Shown: positions 36,001-37,516 of the stretch, one piece after another | Position numbering within the stretch: position 1 is the stretch's first letter | Layout: each line of letters begins with the position of its first letter | From: Apopatocola sp963628785 | GTDB taxonomy: Bacteria > Bacillota > Clostridia > Oscillospirales > Oscillospiraceae | DNA length: 37,516 bases | NCBI GenBank assembly: GCA_963628785.1 | Contig: CAVGGQ010000008.1 | Span: forward strand, 1-37,516 | Reading direction: 5' to 3' | Notes under the pieces: model-generated | Seen by the model: only the letters and a program-made list of their open reading frames with translations | Told to the model about the DNA's origin: nothing | Database searches by the model: none | Position numbers and translations under genes: made by a program

Positions 36001-37284
36001 GCCGGCACGACCGTAACGACCGGCGGCGATCTCACGCTGAACGCGGGAGATGACATCGGCGAAGCAGGTCACGGCCTGTCCGTGCAGACGGGCGGCACGG
36101 TGAATACCGACACGCCGAGCGACCTCTATCTGGACGGCATCGGCGACCTCACGCTGACGGAAACCGAAGTGAACGGCCACATCGGCGTGAACACGCTCGA
36201 CGGCGACATCCGCACGGACGGCACGCTCAAGAGCGGCTCGCTCGAGGTCAACGCCCTCGGCGGAGACCTGGATCTCGACACGGAAGCGGAGCATATTGAC
36301 GCATCCGGCGAGAACATCACGATCCGCAATGAAGGCGACACGACCGTCGGACGGATCGCAGCGGAAGAAAACCTGAAGCTCAATGTAAGCGGCAAAGTGA
36401 GCGGAGACTCCGGCACCGAGCCGAACATTCTGGCGAAGGACGCCGAGCTGAACGCCGATAAGGGCGCTGGCTCCGCGGAAGATCCGATCGATACCGTGAT
36501 CGATAATCTGCACGGCCAAGGCAGCGGCATCTACATCGAAAACCATTCGAAGGATCTTGAAATCAGCAATGTGAACACGCAGACGCTGGATGTACGCACC
36601 GACGGCAACGCCACCGGCCGCGGCATCAATAGCGGAGACATCACCGTCCATGCGGGCGGCAATGTCGGCACGGCGGACGAGCCGCTGACATTCCACGCCT
36701 ACGGCAGTGTGGACATCCGCGCGGGACTGCATTCGAACTATCGAAATCTGTATGCTCCGCTGCGGTGCCTGCTGGTACTTCGGTTCGACCTCGCAGAGAG
36801 CACGGTGTATGTCATTCTCGGCGCAGACGCGAACGGAAAACTCACGATCCTCGGCGTATTCCTCACGAAGGAAGAAACCGACGAAGCCTTCTGGACGGCT
36901 GTTTTCGAAAAGATCCTGAACCATCGGAACAGAGCGGAGATACGTCAGATCATCTTCCGTAATGCGAACGGCCTTACGGAGGCGGCACGGGAATTCTTCG
37001 GCGACACGGTCAGCATTCTGGATCTGACCGATGTGGACGAAGCTTCGGCCGCAGAGCGCATCACGCAGGCTCTGGAAGAGCATGTGTCCGATGCGCAGGC
37101 CCTTATGAAAACCGTCGGTCAGTTCCGCAGCGACTTTGCAGCGGCTCTCGGCACCTTTGAAGATCTCGCCGCCGAGTGCGCTCCCTTCCTCGCGGAGTAC
37201 ATCCGAAAGGACAGCGCCTGGAAGACTGCCCCGCAGGATCAACTGACACCGCAGACCTCCGAGACCCTCTACCCGGAGATCTGA
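11980..37284 (+). CDS. Giant adhesin-like beta-repeat protein (about 8,434 residues)
   Basis: One uninterrupted 25.3-kb frame. Order: signal peptide (1-39); acidic Ser/Thr/Glu/Pro linker (about 41-167); beta-helix-like region with isolated GGxGxDT motifs (about 170-570); long array of about 65-70-residue adhesin repeats (about 820-5840) resembling those of the fusobacterial LktA family; non-repetitive region (about 5850-6820); FHA-like repeats (about 6820-8250) with a helical insert and a coiled coil; C-terminal transposase-like domain (about 8251-8434). Cysteine is rare. Probably an exported surface fibre for adhesion or biofilm, but no LPXTG, SLH, choline-binding or transmembrane anchor is visible. 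Starts at ATG 11980, GTG 11989 and ATG 12001 are all plausible, with AGGAAGGAG upstream. It is 45 nt after the TPR gene and ends at tandem hairpins. Function beyond surface exposure is inferred. Confidence 0.9.
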   Translation: MSEVEKKMVDKKRTAAVRYGVCLLLSAMLCILMQSKCLAVDVPLDGTDSGETAITVSETSSTEVSEGAAVPSGTEEPAVQSPASDSSDSTQDDTASGPDAADHASEASPKDEDNTNEQTAAEQEQQPESPAPKEPAVVTAALGTASTTSGDVSAEAAEAEGVVGQGDTARDYETLAGSVYIREIGKNKTYSNEDDRNAIQAALADALVYAQHICETESGAAPTATLVVSDGTYQGGIDLTEDSDSSPLTDFIKQILQLDVENGKTFTINIVAEDAMEENEDGSVTFTADSEGGAMLEGDVNIKMDGLNLLIAGLFYSTKGVVNVEGANSVEICGTAQDDVIQVEAANVQDHVSVDAGGGNDTVEVSVSKQTASFAVDVDLDKVQTSVDQLVGITKLLRDNKPEEMPDALFEFAKTVMDGVDSTLQTSLGKLSTVKLDVRLGDGNDTADVKLIDASDIIPTVTPGADAASPNGIVNFCFDLDMNAAEVSIDGGSGDDTIAMRGGKECTLAENLTKAVTEYILKQNVDLPETNITIRGGAGDDTVDVSTTAAFATLGKTAIAVDTGNGYDRMHFSGKLDDGVSADRRITANADHTEFTVNALAQITFLKTVTDLLDTDDLSIDLRKSFDMTVLNAEAYTDTLENKRSVRVSDITRGDAASDFTNYILTPEFDSGSKAAVSFDIADTGLVLEGEPFMSNLTVDLSGAPNSGSLTVTKLKAPQLNVVISSDALDSIALGEVTGRNVLVSLSGTDAAIAEIDLDAVHSDLDEEENIEIQLGLYEASRSLKIDVTGTVQASEAVSILSALTLDKAFIPGEDILEKYAGIDFNPVTLKFGESEINVTGTILAGGSIEIASDVSVDIDATNGVLSLIVPVAVSGSFGHSKVLVSGDAKLVSGYRGEEAPGRNAAGIVLSSRSANTLTASTGGGVIPFSLGLGMVSFETSTVVTDNAQILSGADVTVRADSFLSSIITATGKSGNMFNVDPQSGLFITANFILTETTAKVTGKANVQADGDVRIESTDRSFVNTAAVAIPQSEKSISEQFGILRGIKFAESLIGVKGAGNQTLKGKLLSKVSGSNALGNLFTDSTASADPGSTNQYVGALGLSYISETVTALVDTEGGITSLGTLTVGANGETISRIRADGSLYKTPLGVKEQVPQKALGAAAAVSILDRENLAEIADGTIRTGGLDVRSELGSSAAEMIVKAGHVPTDKETTFGLAGAIAVNYVSVTNTARIGKDADYTVTGGSISAESLGKGNFLTVADASGKRARLSIPLGLVTVPLKPAYESAPDSTGVGAGVAVEVLGISVDAVIEDGIDFRAAVLDRIRVNADFDGDSLVRADAGSAGGTAIAPVVTALVSSVSVKASLGSGDALTSTGDADITANSKMERHLVSNAKSVAEKAGLGAAIGVSVIDDSAEAELDRSVTAANITVQGTSVSRLWQKIYAGTNGATPPASKKTESSESGTQADFDKKIEEVLDKLSAAGSSSSGTKKEESGLDKTISKITTQLSKLSAKLKGGSLGGDGNKAGALSGKASSPSTPEGSLQAAAALAVNAQRNTARAEIGSGLTITAEGDVTLRASEDTDAVISADSSATNSTIGVGVGAAVNYININNIAKLGTSALKAGGDLTVEANILEDAKKRAAEEILAELLNYLADTEGITILTDALIDRLGADSLEKLLGEDKNYNSLSTEEQTKVRELLIDALIAEIADNPAKAAGTVSTLASSVIDSMIDRFLGIMSDPSFLLDLFMNKDASKLELLFKQKALTAQVAFEDLKDAAFAMMSLKFGNPGELDGVGNRISTTAISGVGAANVGVAGGAAITVLDSDTQAIVSDRTASADDDITVGGSAEIRAKAAQKVYTTATASAASNGLPVKNKTGTGKAGKSVGIGASFAISILNVDSEAALGENRTLKADTLAVVSEIQNDIDTIAVAGQDPIGRQPVVEQTSPELFNDKTSAVSKANNTTTKDIAVDAAVAVNLITNDVKAQVRDGAKLTLTGSDSIVTDTVIGQNADGSDRYETVSLLVRAYERGQTYTATSGFATGGKAAVGGSVAVNLASSDVKATLKGSGTIAGKMSVQARTSNEDEADALATVTGASLDRYLQKIRDIMTIVNFTDDPSTGSVNAKIMSKFNSFSTPYATSGKSSISGLPLMSMVFAKLPVQIPDSESSTAGSTGATGAAGSAISDSGAKIPTTPTGRKINIAAAVAVNITEHASEALADGRFTATDVRVEGENRANFKTNGSGATVSTPYDINTNCISVGVAVSVNGNSADAHMGGTVNATGGKSDENAYDGDVFVTSALTQNQDGKYRGLLAAQSVAGSVGGRTGSIGFAGAASVVTAQAEATAEILEDAAVRGGSVNVTVTDKSKLAIRAGGISVGGQKTGVGASLAVIYAENKLNAFVGDRAEIYADTLDVTAKKIKITSDDYEFPFDLSYLFTVDVSDEDPENKGIINLNLTGSDKSFELNLGVDNFLDALDLLNYFASVNYYIEAIGGSVSTSMTPGTSFAGSFAMLYTTSKTNASVGDDVTIELKNDLNVKAESDTITRVIGGAISASRGTGVGVNVAGIADNDEVTATLGGYEKLEQSNTEIWNVSAKNVNVAASAASDVLSVTTAMAVSVGQTGSTVGGGIDAVVTGSKVKAAIGNAIRVKAAEDIGVLAKNVSDLIAVSADVAGTTGMSSAAGGTFSAIAISNKTEASIGKNSTVTAGRDVLVNAETKENLINILTSLSGSTGGTGAAGTLGVLVTESDTLARVGDGSKVTAETGKIEILADGDAREINVIAAAAGSTNGAAGGAAVDVNVFSRKVRTQIGDNASLTAPNMAAGKNVIVLAQGKDQTVLVTFGAAASTTTTLTGTIVTIIGSSEIGTSVGNDSVIKAGDSAILAADLKTGLYDAAGGVSFGKDTAIGAAVNTIAVKNRVITEIGDRVQITACACTNSGTGGYKMPSREDRRRGAIVSANAHNDILMLSVSGSGGMNAAVTGIVQSFVLSNTVKAAVGDETTMVAGFSGAEETDTKTGDDAEASVEADDESHLYNFAGGLSVSGKVGFGATVVTMVYDKNVSATKGRGGTVRASGNVNVTADSDDDIYLVALTFAGTGTAAVTPGINAQIFMNDVTASLGGKADAQGDIRVLANADTLLVNAAASLAVSGTAAVAPVAVVTYFTGNTDASLLADAALTAKGAVELKADSEELVTVDVIGATASGTASVSGAVSVLVSKNKTRALAQSGANIEGKTVSVKALDDYRLIGAAGTLAGSGTAAVAVTAVIAVTKNTVSAGVGSGTLAEKAGKILSTVGNVEIDAQAKRDMIEVSTSVAGGTAAVSVPIMVLVSGGKLPQDVRDALDETEEIDVVREVDGKEETTTEKVSAFDAKSLVQEAAGASSVNKTAIESEMSGLDADLAGDGSKASDIEVGTKEGSGDDATYSYGASDDYRSEDFDDEDFEDYESTSDSTAQESDGTTVDAGKTQRGEKETFELSEDGDLAKTAKIGPAASASDPKDDVITAFIGKNVTVESAQDIRVTADSLTNADVVTLAVNGGMAAVGVSLNAVVLFSNVEADVQDGAQLTAAGEIDVFASSRSVEIEQGEDADEISRNKELTELLNKNGSSEGEDIDLGASEDDEAAETVSLTARTIRVFSVSAGGGVVSVQAAIAVLYLENTTSATMSGKVLQAEELHVEAFSEYPNTLAVTVGAGGGVVSANGSVAVVANIGRMEAAVKGNADIQKVPTVTVTAKPNTDATAIAAAAGGGLVGVNAAVALTINRMTSDAYIGKGAKTGSDVKTIRVNTTSHTTARSRLLSVTGGFVGVGLGAAVAIVEPTVRTFIGETELDRYTAAKAVTSPDAAVIIDGSVSSDASSMVISLTGGAVAAAGNVLLVFNNTDAVTGILRKNVTAGTININGTMDAKANAILGSGTAGGVAVGVNVSYVGMNASNDVLIDTTSPVKDGTILNPITVTANTISVNAGTIGKRSTAEAKATTLAGAVGTVAAGVNTAIADNASQNTARIIGNGTVTANGEMNVLAYGAATANAKILGLIKANTTSVAGSFAIGLLRSVQAASIDVGALKASSLTAESHFNITYNSKKEDVTEDAAKNNATATLKIGTGAMINVTANVAAAYGRSESKAYVSAKSMDVTAGNVTVRSLGYAGTNAKIVNRSKGASMMTPASFTAGAMLGLAFAQNRFTAELNIPASDSVEDGIKADTVTVQTDALTRASAEVTPSAGGLPTVEFVGAKINLATAAASAAHNALITGAGTLTAKTVNVKTVGTSYTEAVTYAPQFTASAVSVGANVLVSKLCTSQEAAIRGATVDAANVSVTSDLNSSRTETATAKLGSMSASEKVTDQDGNPVAVELSMTDTKTNVAVALSDGYGMANLDSAKIRNVETLTLQSIGNTFANATTAAATAKVNMYSIGVNVLVARANGAFDAASYNTDISGKTSETSGTVSMSAAYTAKADAKGAVSYGGIGAELSELSLKTNVAAARTAARSFVGPQGGGTIDIGGALSVTADGTADAEASFPLATVSANVVDIAVNVTTADVGGKQYAYAKADTINAESVTIHSNFNKSEGHKATASVGSTSGGGAKLSIAVAKLHANTALAEITADVAAEFAADGTIRNKLGVYTDARAVANATVDDALVDAALVSAVANTTKAEARGSFKAVIGAGNVTAANADVIANVTVDADAVSKQPKISLSMNSADVNTAFADAGSSVSALVNGGGILALGENGTLTVNAKTTATADATIKGAELKVEKASAAVGLADAVVSANQTAGVDDKCIKATSVCILSELNNSDGLGANAVIGSNSGGSLMLKSAKVNTANAAITAGSAAIFRSAGSKIGGTLEIRNNARSYAKALADSSVLSAEGAEAAVVLVNAEAGGTFRAELQAMEAELQNSDADGRICAENISVANTYTSRAEAIGGAPQIGINILSGEVNKATADASTVSDAVICGTGTVEATGTLEGKGIVSVLNEGTVTSKAELKGTQVSIAAGSIAANEAKAETSAVQSAFVENALVKGKTLTVSSVYNKDGQTAAEAKVGSNRASYRNGERDSSGTEVSISFIEGKTSTAEAKSAAKVRSFLNGASGGTSDAHLGALYVKVNADSAAKAEMFTENSASALNVSLITVKADAAGTFESAINTSYTRDGKTYQGQINADIVDVTTTYSVDSKATVEPTGDVSTSISITDASFNYAETKTSASALSAVSGSGSLSAASLKVHTLGSTASTATANTVSFTVSVLNLVANKAHAETNTSQTAKIENSGTIDVTGAIDVVSKLNSSRATANTGSSGGTAEDKVSVSLVNASANEATSNTNATVKALVSGAGSGTIGADTLNVLAESVESISEANTYTSLNVSVATIGNLKAASNTSETIEARLGSGSITTKGDANVEAVGNAKSTASGDAPGSISVADSSVSKIEAGVGSVSKHQSVGAVIGDNANINADGTLTVSAENNGNAEAKLKRRTSFALSKIEDSEIPTVSRYSTYAEVGKNSNIRAENITVTTKDQTAATSQVDSKSVSLAMNATYMYGSNTVYADNSISVKDGAKLFAVDSLTIRTDAKAKMTAKTHANSSGGFTNGAYLQAYNTLERNVSVTIGKAELEADFGNLLIEANAGEEDYIYVFSKIDGKGFASMGETITTNTVTGKIAANIHRGAVIRNTFGKVNIRSTAGLGKYAYAYSYVYCKGAGTHPKPRATNNITLESDVNIGTEAQSAGTTDKAQIIGRYVDICSGLGKLRVKSYTYSRGKGLGVDGCALSYLTAKLKNDMNVDNAEITGYDSLHVTADATVTHSSSYNNLEVESYCFAEGIGHVESQSHFLGGSITNLTIGGGADLIGADVTIQSKEFNGKTKYYPHGKRTGIASKDTDDGKNEFSTNSWDDETHSSVSIDGNAKFHIGDGVGGIVIDIAERNGTQIRAVGIPEENISGYITKSSDTVTIQALSNNLNGKLYIYDVDASKLNGLTVYDQKYLREVRITNRTDLDLTIKGITLENLNYNGPRVYADGIAVTHKATVCDYTQPPVTIVSSGKGNVTIAGLISAANSTVTISWTTRDALNGGKVLSAPEILLGSGVMCDSGDSVNIAPIFAKNLTVQNARNIGSENTRFAAYIFGGEIRMDAADSIWARLTPTSLTTVSTLADCETAHSGALQTLNITDVRGDVLTDLSLAEAITIYRLKGSGLAALPVPGSADFLTETVSLTTNCKLSESAMAPYLRSTDTNDRRTYDLPNGTKIVTDSEGTLLYVTETAGGKEMFVSLADYDFNGKMLKVSGNMTLDVTTGILTVAMKTDAQSDAEIMTTEVSMNGISGSWLKTMLTEDRFRFVLEKRITVAATETEPEHEDIEEITVKGITSYKTDGTKQYYWLNGYSATAGGSAWTNTLAIGSLYYLVLDTSTDEVTFYSVAVVSDTEAATQTEYLPDSTASSDDIEKFLASGYSPKDYYYDSGSDFVTIAKYSVSVAKKLDPFRIESAFGIADLWLEYDKTADTWKIGATIEGAEGEEDKTESEAITLTKTNGIYQITSTVSNESIKNLLSKTDLSKIYFDYSVSAQGTGKETRYAVFDSNTTIWSSEILQEYKLTFRYIDLDETKSTPVSVDVTQAVTPTETTVNGQTVMTDVKTTNANGQTVYNIRFTELDKGETATAAFSSETEDLQVKLRKLTIGNSTKSGYRLTESLYAYENGGKAVAHITNGTSYSADFDGKKFDSTYLTISDVTKPELTLKSGTWVHLEMVTNDVARTVSGVYYCKSGTSWTDRSVTAQEETISETEVLKAFGASNSIKVLTVKYGETAKVSVYSNNGITRNWIRNGDGAGLVIGSDGEVTTIGTPNTQQHVRVNSAILKKNGTYEGNTYKLGSVAGRNVNIRLEGPHSTLAQTGSGITADEAKIFAENSALGTADTPLTITPYTAGGTADLTFVDLTGEQQVLNSEVFVEINGDGSIVSTRIDGGKLDYTASGNITFDAIDLTNGAVLKMEALGSVQGNRLKAYITDSGNTDAEIKAGETLKITTVDLNDGKTALTSGDDMELGTVTMRDSDEEDRETLCLTSERGGITVTGASDITETVTMQAETDIRLRTLKLTGGDLTANSTNGGFAVSGTADLTEAATAILTAEKDIAFADTLTVNGSSLTATSTDGMLTAAEAIRITESEAAISAKRGIELQDTLTMNGSSLTATSSDGALHIVGQVHVEDAAFTANVAGALKLDSTLDGTDSDFDLKVGGDTELGGVTMLKDSTFDLDGSGGLKTANVSLKGGNFTADVKDDIEFPIIESRGTATTLVSREGSIRTTVPDGYMRFRTAKDAKLTLSALGDIGEADHRVIIDTDDTLYITHADNYFIDSVELLGDALYTGARPTVETGSGMTQSGEEVSGEKAGAADPETIYEPLLRQSAEEIADMLVQRIGRSEVMQILNADVLTQLIAEGSIAEDTLSKLLPKKTVEDLLKQGEKGDDEAYKQLADMLLPLTEETRLDEQGLPQVDDAKITSWLAAGIDYVDQHTLKDTISENLTEEEIAEVAAEAQKHLDYASRESTRPDETRRAINIDVGEATGAAFVTNEGDITITQHNGTLTAGEIRSDKYNVTLTSENGAIEGTDGLVNITAENVTLTAAGGVGDKQQVTLEQRERELVLTAKLREPVDRTVYALDADGSVTDDLTQKDKWALQFTYDFAWLWIERSEEAKRLNVTAGGDVNIAEMSGDMGLGEIRSYGNVALAAPDSILDTRTDTQTQPNLTASGNVDLTVKNGTIGETDRRITTDADGMITAEARGDISVDDIGMLDMIAQSGEGQVNASAKDDLNLANREGDLTVGPIEAGGTARITAQQSITAGDRLGRDAQVKAESIELYARNGIIGTETEAFRIDTDSAQGGTLTASGDDLNITELTDDLTLKRITASENAALSAPENILDGNTAAGDEAAEAQKAADSAKAEAKAAEADAYVKREKAKLAEETVDEAQQELDELLRDPDAEQVEIDAAQQALDDAQKALTEAEALAAEAEAEADRKQDSYEAAQESAEKAKQDALDAGTTVTTGGDLTLNAGDDIGEAGHGLSVQTGGTVNTDTPSDLYLDGIGDLTLTETEVNGHIGVNTLDGDIRTDGTLKSGSLEVNALGGDLDLDTEAEHIDASGENITIRNEGDTTVGRIAAEENLKLNVSGKVSGDSGTEPNILAKDAELNADKGAGSAEDPIDTVIDNLHGQGSGIYIENHSKDLEISNVNTQTLDVRTDGNATGRGINSGDITVHAGGNVGTADEPLTFHAYGSVDIRAGLHSNYRNLYAPLRCLLVLRFDLAESTVYVILGADANGKLTILGVFLTKEETDEAFWTAVFEKILNHRNRAEIRQIIFRNANGLTEAAREFFGDTVSILDLTDVDEASAAERITQALEEHVSDAQALMKTVGQFRSDFAAALGTFEDLAAECAPFLAEYIRKDSAWKTAPQDQLTPQTSETLYPEI
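13036..13680 (+). repeat. Isolated RTX-like GGxGxDT motifs in the N-terminal region
   Basis: The segments GGGNDTVEV (near residue 356), GDGNDTADV (440), GGSGDDTIAM (490), GGAGDDTVDV (534) and the weaker TGNGYDRMHF (559) follow the calcium-binding GGxGxDxhx pattern. They are spaced 25-85 residues apart rather than in tandem, so each may sit at one turn of a beta-helix. Calcium binding is plausible but unproven. Confidence 0.6.
16290..16610 (+). other. Lys/Ser/Glu-rich helical insert in the repeat array
   Basis: Residues about 1437-1544 leave the repeat pattern. They contain ADFDKKIEEVLDKLSAA and DKTISKITTQLSKLSAKLKG, amphipathic helices, flanked by Ser/Gly/Thr-rich flexible stretches. A short coiled coil or hinge is likely. 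Confidence 0.5.
16876..17340 (+). other. Alpha-helical insert of about 155 residues in the repeat array
   Basis: Residues about 1633-1787 are helix-forming throughout (EEILAELLNYLADTEG, VRELLIDALIAEIADNPAKA, VIDSMIDRFLGIMSDP), with beta repeats on both sides. This is a discrete domain in the stalk, of unknown function. Confidence 0.6.
22190..22440 (+). other. Highly acidic, probably disordered insert
   Basis: Residues about 3404-3487 are dominated by Asp, Glu, Ser, Thr and Tyr (for example SEDFDDEDFEDYESTSD). No hydrophobic core is visible. A flexible hinge, metal-ion sink or proteolysis site is possible. Confidence 0.55.
33301..33558 (+). repeat. Pair of 43-residue FHA-like repeats
   Basis: TLTVNGSSLTATSTDG (from 33301) and TLTMNGSSLTATSSDG (from 33430) are near-identical and 129 bp apart. 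They are the clearest recent duplication seen in the protein; neighbouring units follow the same plan loosely. Confidence 0.6.
34084..34530 (+). other. Alpha-helical insert before the last FHA-like block
   Basis: Residues about 7369-7517 form charged helices (SAEEIADMLVQRIGRSEVMQ, EDTLSKLLPKKTVEDLLKQG, ENLTEEEIAEVAAEAQKHL). Strand-rich repeats resume at DITITQHNGTLTAG. It resembles the helical insert at 16876-17340 in character but not obviously in sequence. Confidence 0.5.
35674..36003 (+). other. Coiled-coil segment near the C-terminus of the giant protein
   Basis: Residues about 7899-8008 are Ala/Glu/Lys/Gln-rich with heptad-like spacing (EAAEAQKAADSAKAEAKAAE, VDEAQQELDELL, AQQALDDAQKALTEAEALA). 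FHA-like repeats lie on both sides. It suggests oligomerisation, possibly pairing two molecules near the tip or base. Confidence 0.75.
36730..37284 (+). other. C-terminal domain resembling the IS256/Mutator transposase core
   Basis: Residues about 8251-8434. The stretch starting YVILGADANGK at 8277, then LGVFL, E8298, F8304-W8305, an Arg/Ile-rich strand (IRQIIF) and NGLTEAAREFF at 8330-8340 follows the IS256-family pattern Y-V-I-L-G-x4-G-K ... L-G ... E-x5-[YF]-W ... I-x-D-G-L-T-x-A ... F. The family catalytic Asp of the DGLT motif is Asn here (N8330), and the first catalytic Asp position, normally in a strand before YVILG, falls in YAPLRCLLVLRF. The H/R-rich segment and third catalytic Glu are not recognisable. 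It is therefore probably a dead transposase fold. The match rests on pattern recognition, without a profile search. Confidence 0.6.
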
Positions 37285-37315
37285 ATGACAAAACCCGCAA
37301 AACCCCAAGCAAAAA

Positions 37316-37339
37316 GCCGGTGCCCAACCCGGCACCGGC
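37316..37339. terminator. Hairpin after the giant gene, terminator-like on the minus strand
   Basis: GCCGGTGCC (37316-37324) and GGCACCGGC (37331-37339) form a perfect 9-bp stem with a CAACCC loop. Five A residues precede it, so the U-tract is on the minus strand. On the plus strand it may stall polymerase ahead of the next hairpin. Confidence 0.55.
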
Positions 37340-37350
37340 CCACCAAAAAG

Positions 37351-37396
37351 CAGATCCCGGCAAGCTGCACCCACAGCCCCGGGATCTGTTTCTTTA
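37351..37396 (+). terminator. Intrinsic terminator of the giant gene operon
   Basis: CAGATCCCGG (37351-37360) is the exact complement of CCGGGATCTG (37379-37388), followed by TTTCTTT. It lies about 65 bp past the stop codon and is the most likely end of the transcript. Confidence 0.8.
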
Positions 37397-37484
37397 GGCT
37401 CTATAATAGTGTCTCCTGCACAAGGACTTACTTTCAAGAAGCGACCGGAAACAGCGAGAAAAATAGGAAATTATAAATTTGCGC

Positions 37485-37505
37485 AAAAAGAAGCCGCAGC
37501 TTCTT
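37485..37505 (-). terminator. Possible terminator of a minus-strand gene beyond the window
   Basis: AAGAAGC (37488-37494) and GCTTCTT (37499-37505) form a 7-bp stem with a CGCA loop. Read on the minus strand it is followed by a short T-run, suggesting that a minus-strand gene ends just outside the window. Nothing else is recognisable in 37397-37516. Confidence 0.5.
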
Positions 37506-37516
37506 CCACAGGTTCA

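Noticed and set aside
36730..37284. The C-terminal domain as a recent IS256 insertion truncating the giant gene.
   Set aside because: No terminal repeats or target duplication were seen, the frame joins smoothly, only the core resemblance remains, and composition matches the host gene. An old fusion is more likely, though not proven.

Overview
The window looks like a chromosomal segment of a GC-rich, low-oxygen-adapted Firmicute, most likely a gut Clostridia/Oscillospiraceae-type bacterium. Reasons: strong AGGAGG-type ribosome binding sites, sigma-A-like promoters, Clostridia-style versions of galactokinase, DegV and an aldo/keto reductase with two 4Fe-4S motifs, and rho-independent terminators. 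The assignment is inferred from gene content; no rRNA or other phylogenetic marker is present.

Left part (1-4704). A minus-strand galK-lgt pair (galactokinase, then prolipoprotein diacylglyceryl transferase, 3 nt apart) is followed by an IS30-family element (2124-3445) flanked by a 13-bp direct repeat. A consensus minus-strand promoter (TTGACA-N18-TATAAT) lies on the far side of the IS, so the insertion appears to have separated galK-lgt from its promoter. That promoter shares its -35 region with a divergent plus-strand promoter for a GtrA-like membrane protein. A small minus-strand lipoprotein gene converges on gtrA.

Middle part (4895-9738). A plus-strand operon encodes a LOG-family protein, a DUF554 membrane protein, a ferredoxin-tailed aldo/keto reductase and a DegV protein, and ends at a strong bidirectional terminator. 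Two minus-strand genes follow: a flavin-reductase-like protein and an L-2-amino-thiazoline-4-carboxylic acid hydrolase family protein. The latter has a perfect AGTTAG-N6-CTAACT operator-like palindrome at its transcription start.

Right part (9804-37396). A TetR-type regulator, a secreted TPR protein and one 25.3-kb gene lie in tandem with 30- and 45-nt gaps and are probably one transcription unit. The giant gene encodes about 8,434 residues: signal peptide, acidic Ser/Thr/Glu linker, beta-helix-like region with four or five isolated RTX-like GGxGxDT motifs, about 5,000 residues of LktA-like adhesin repeats interrupted by helical and acidic inserts, a non-repetitive region, FHA-like repeats, a coiled coil and a C-terminal domain. 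No LPXTG, SLH or membrane anchor is visible.

The most unusual observation is that the last ~180 residues resemble the RNase H-like core of IS256/Mutator transposases, with the first two catalytic Asp positions apparently lost. This suggests a domesticated, catalytically dead transposase fold at the end of a surface adhesin. The whole TetR-TPR-giant locus is the best candidate here for an undescribed system.
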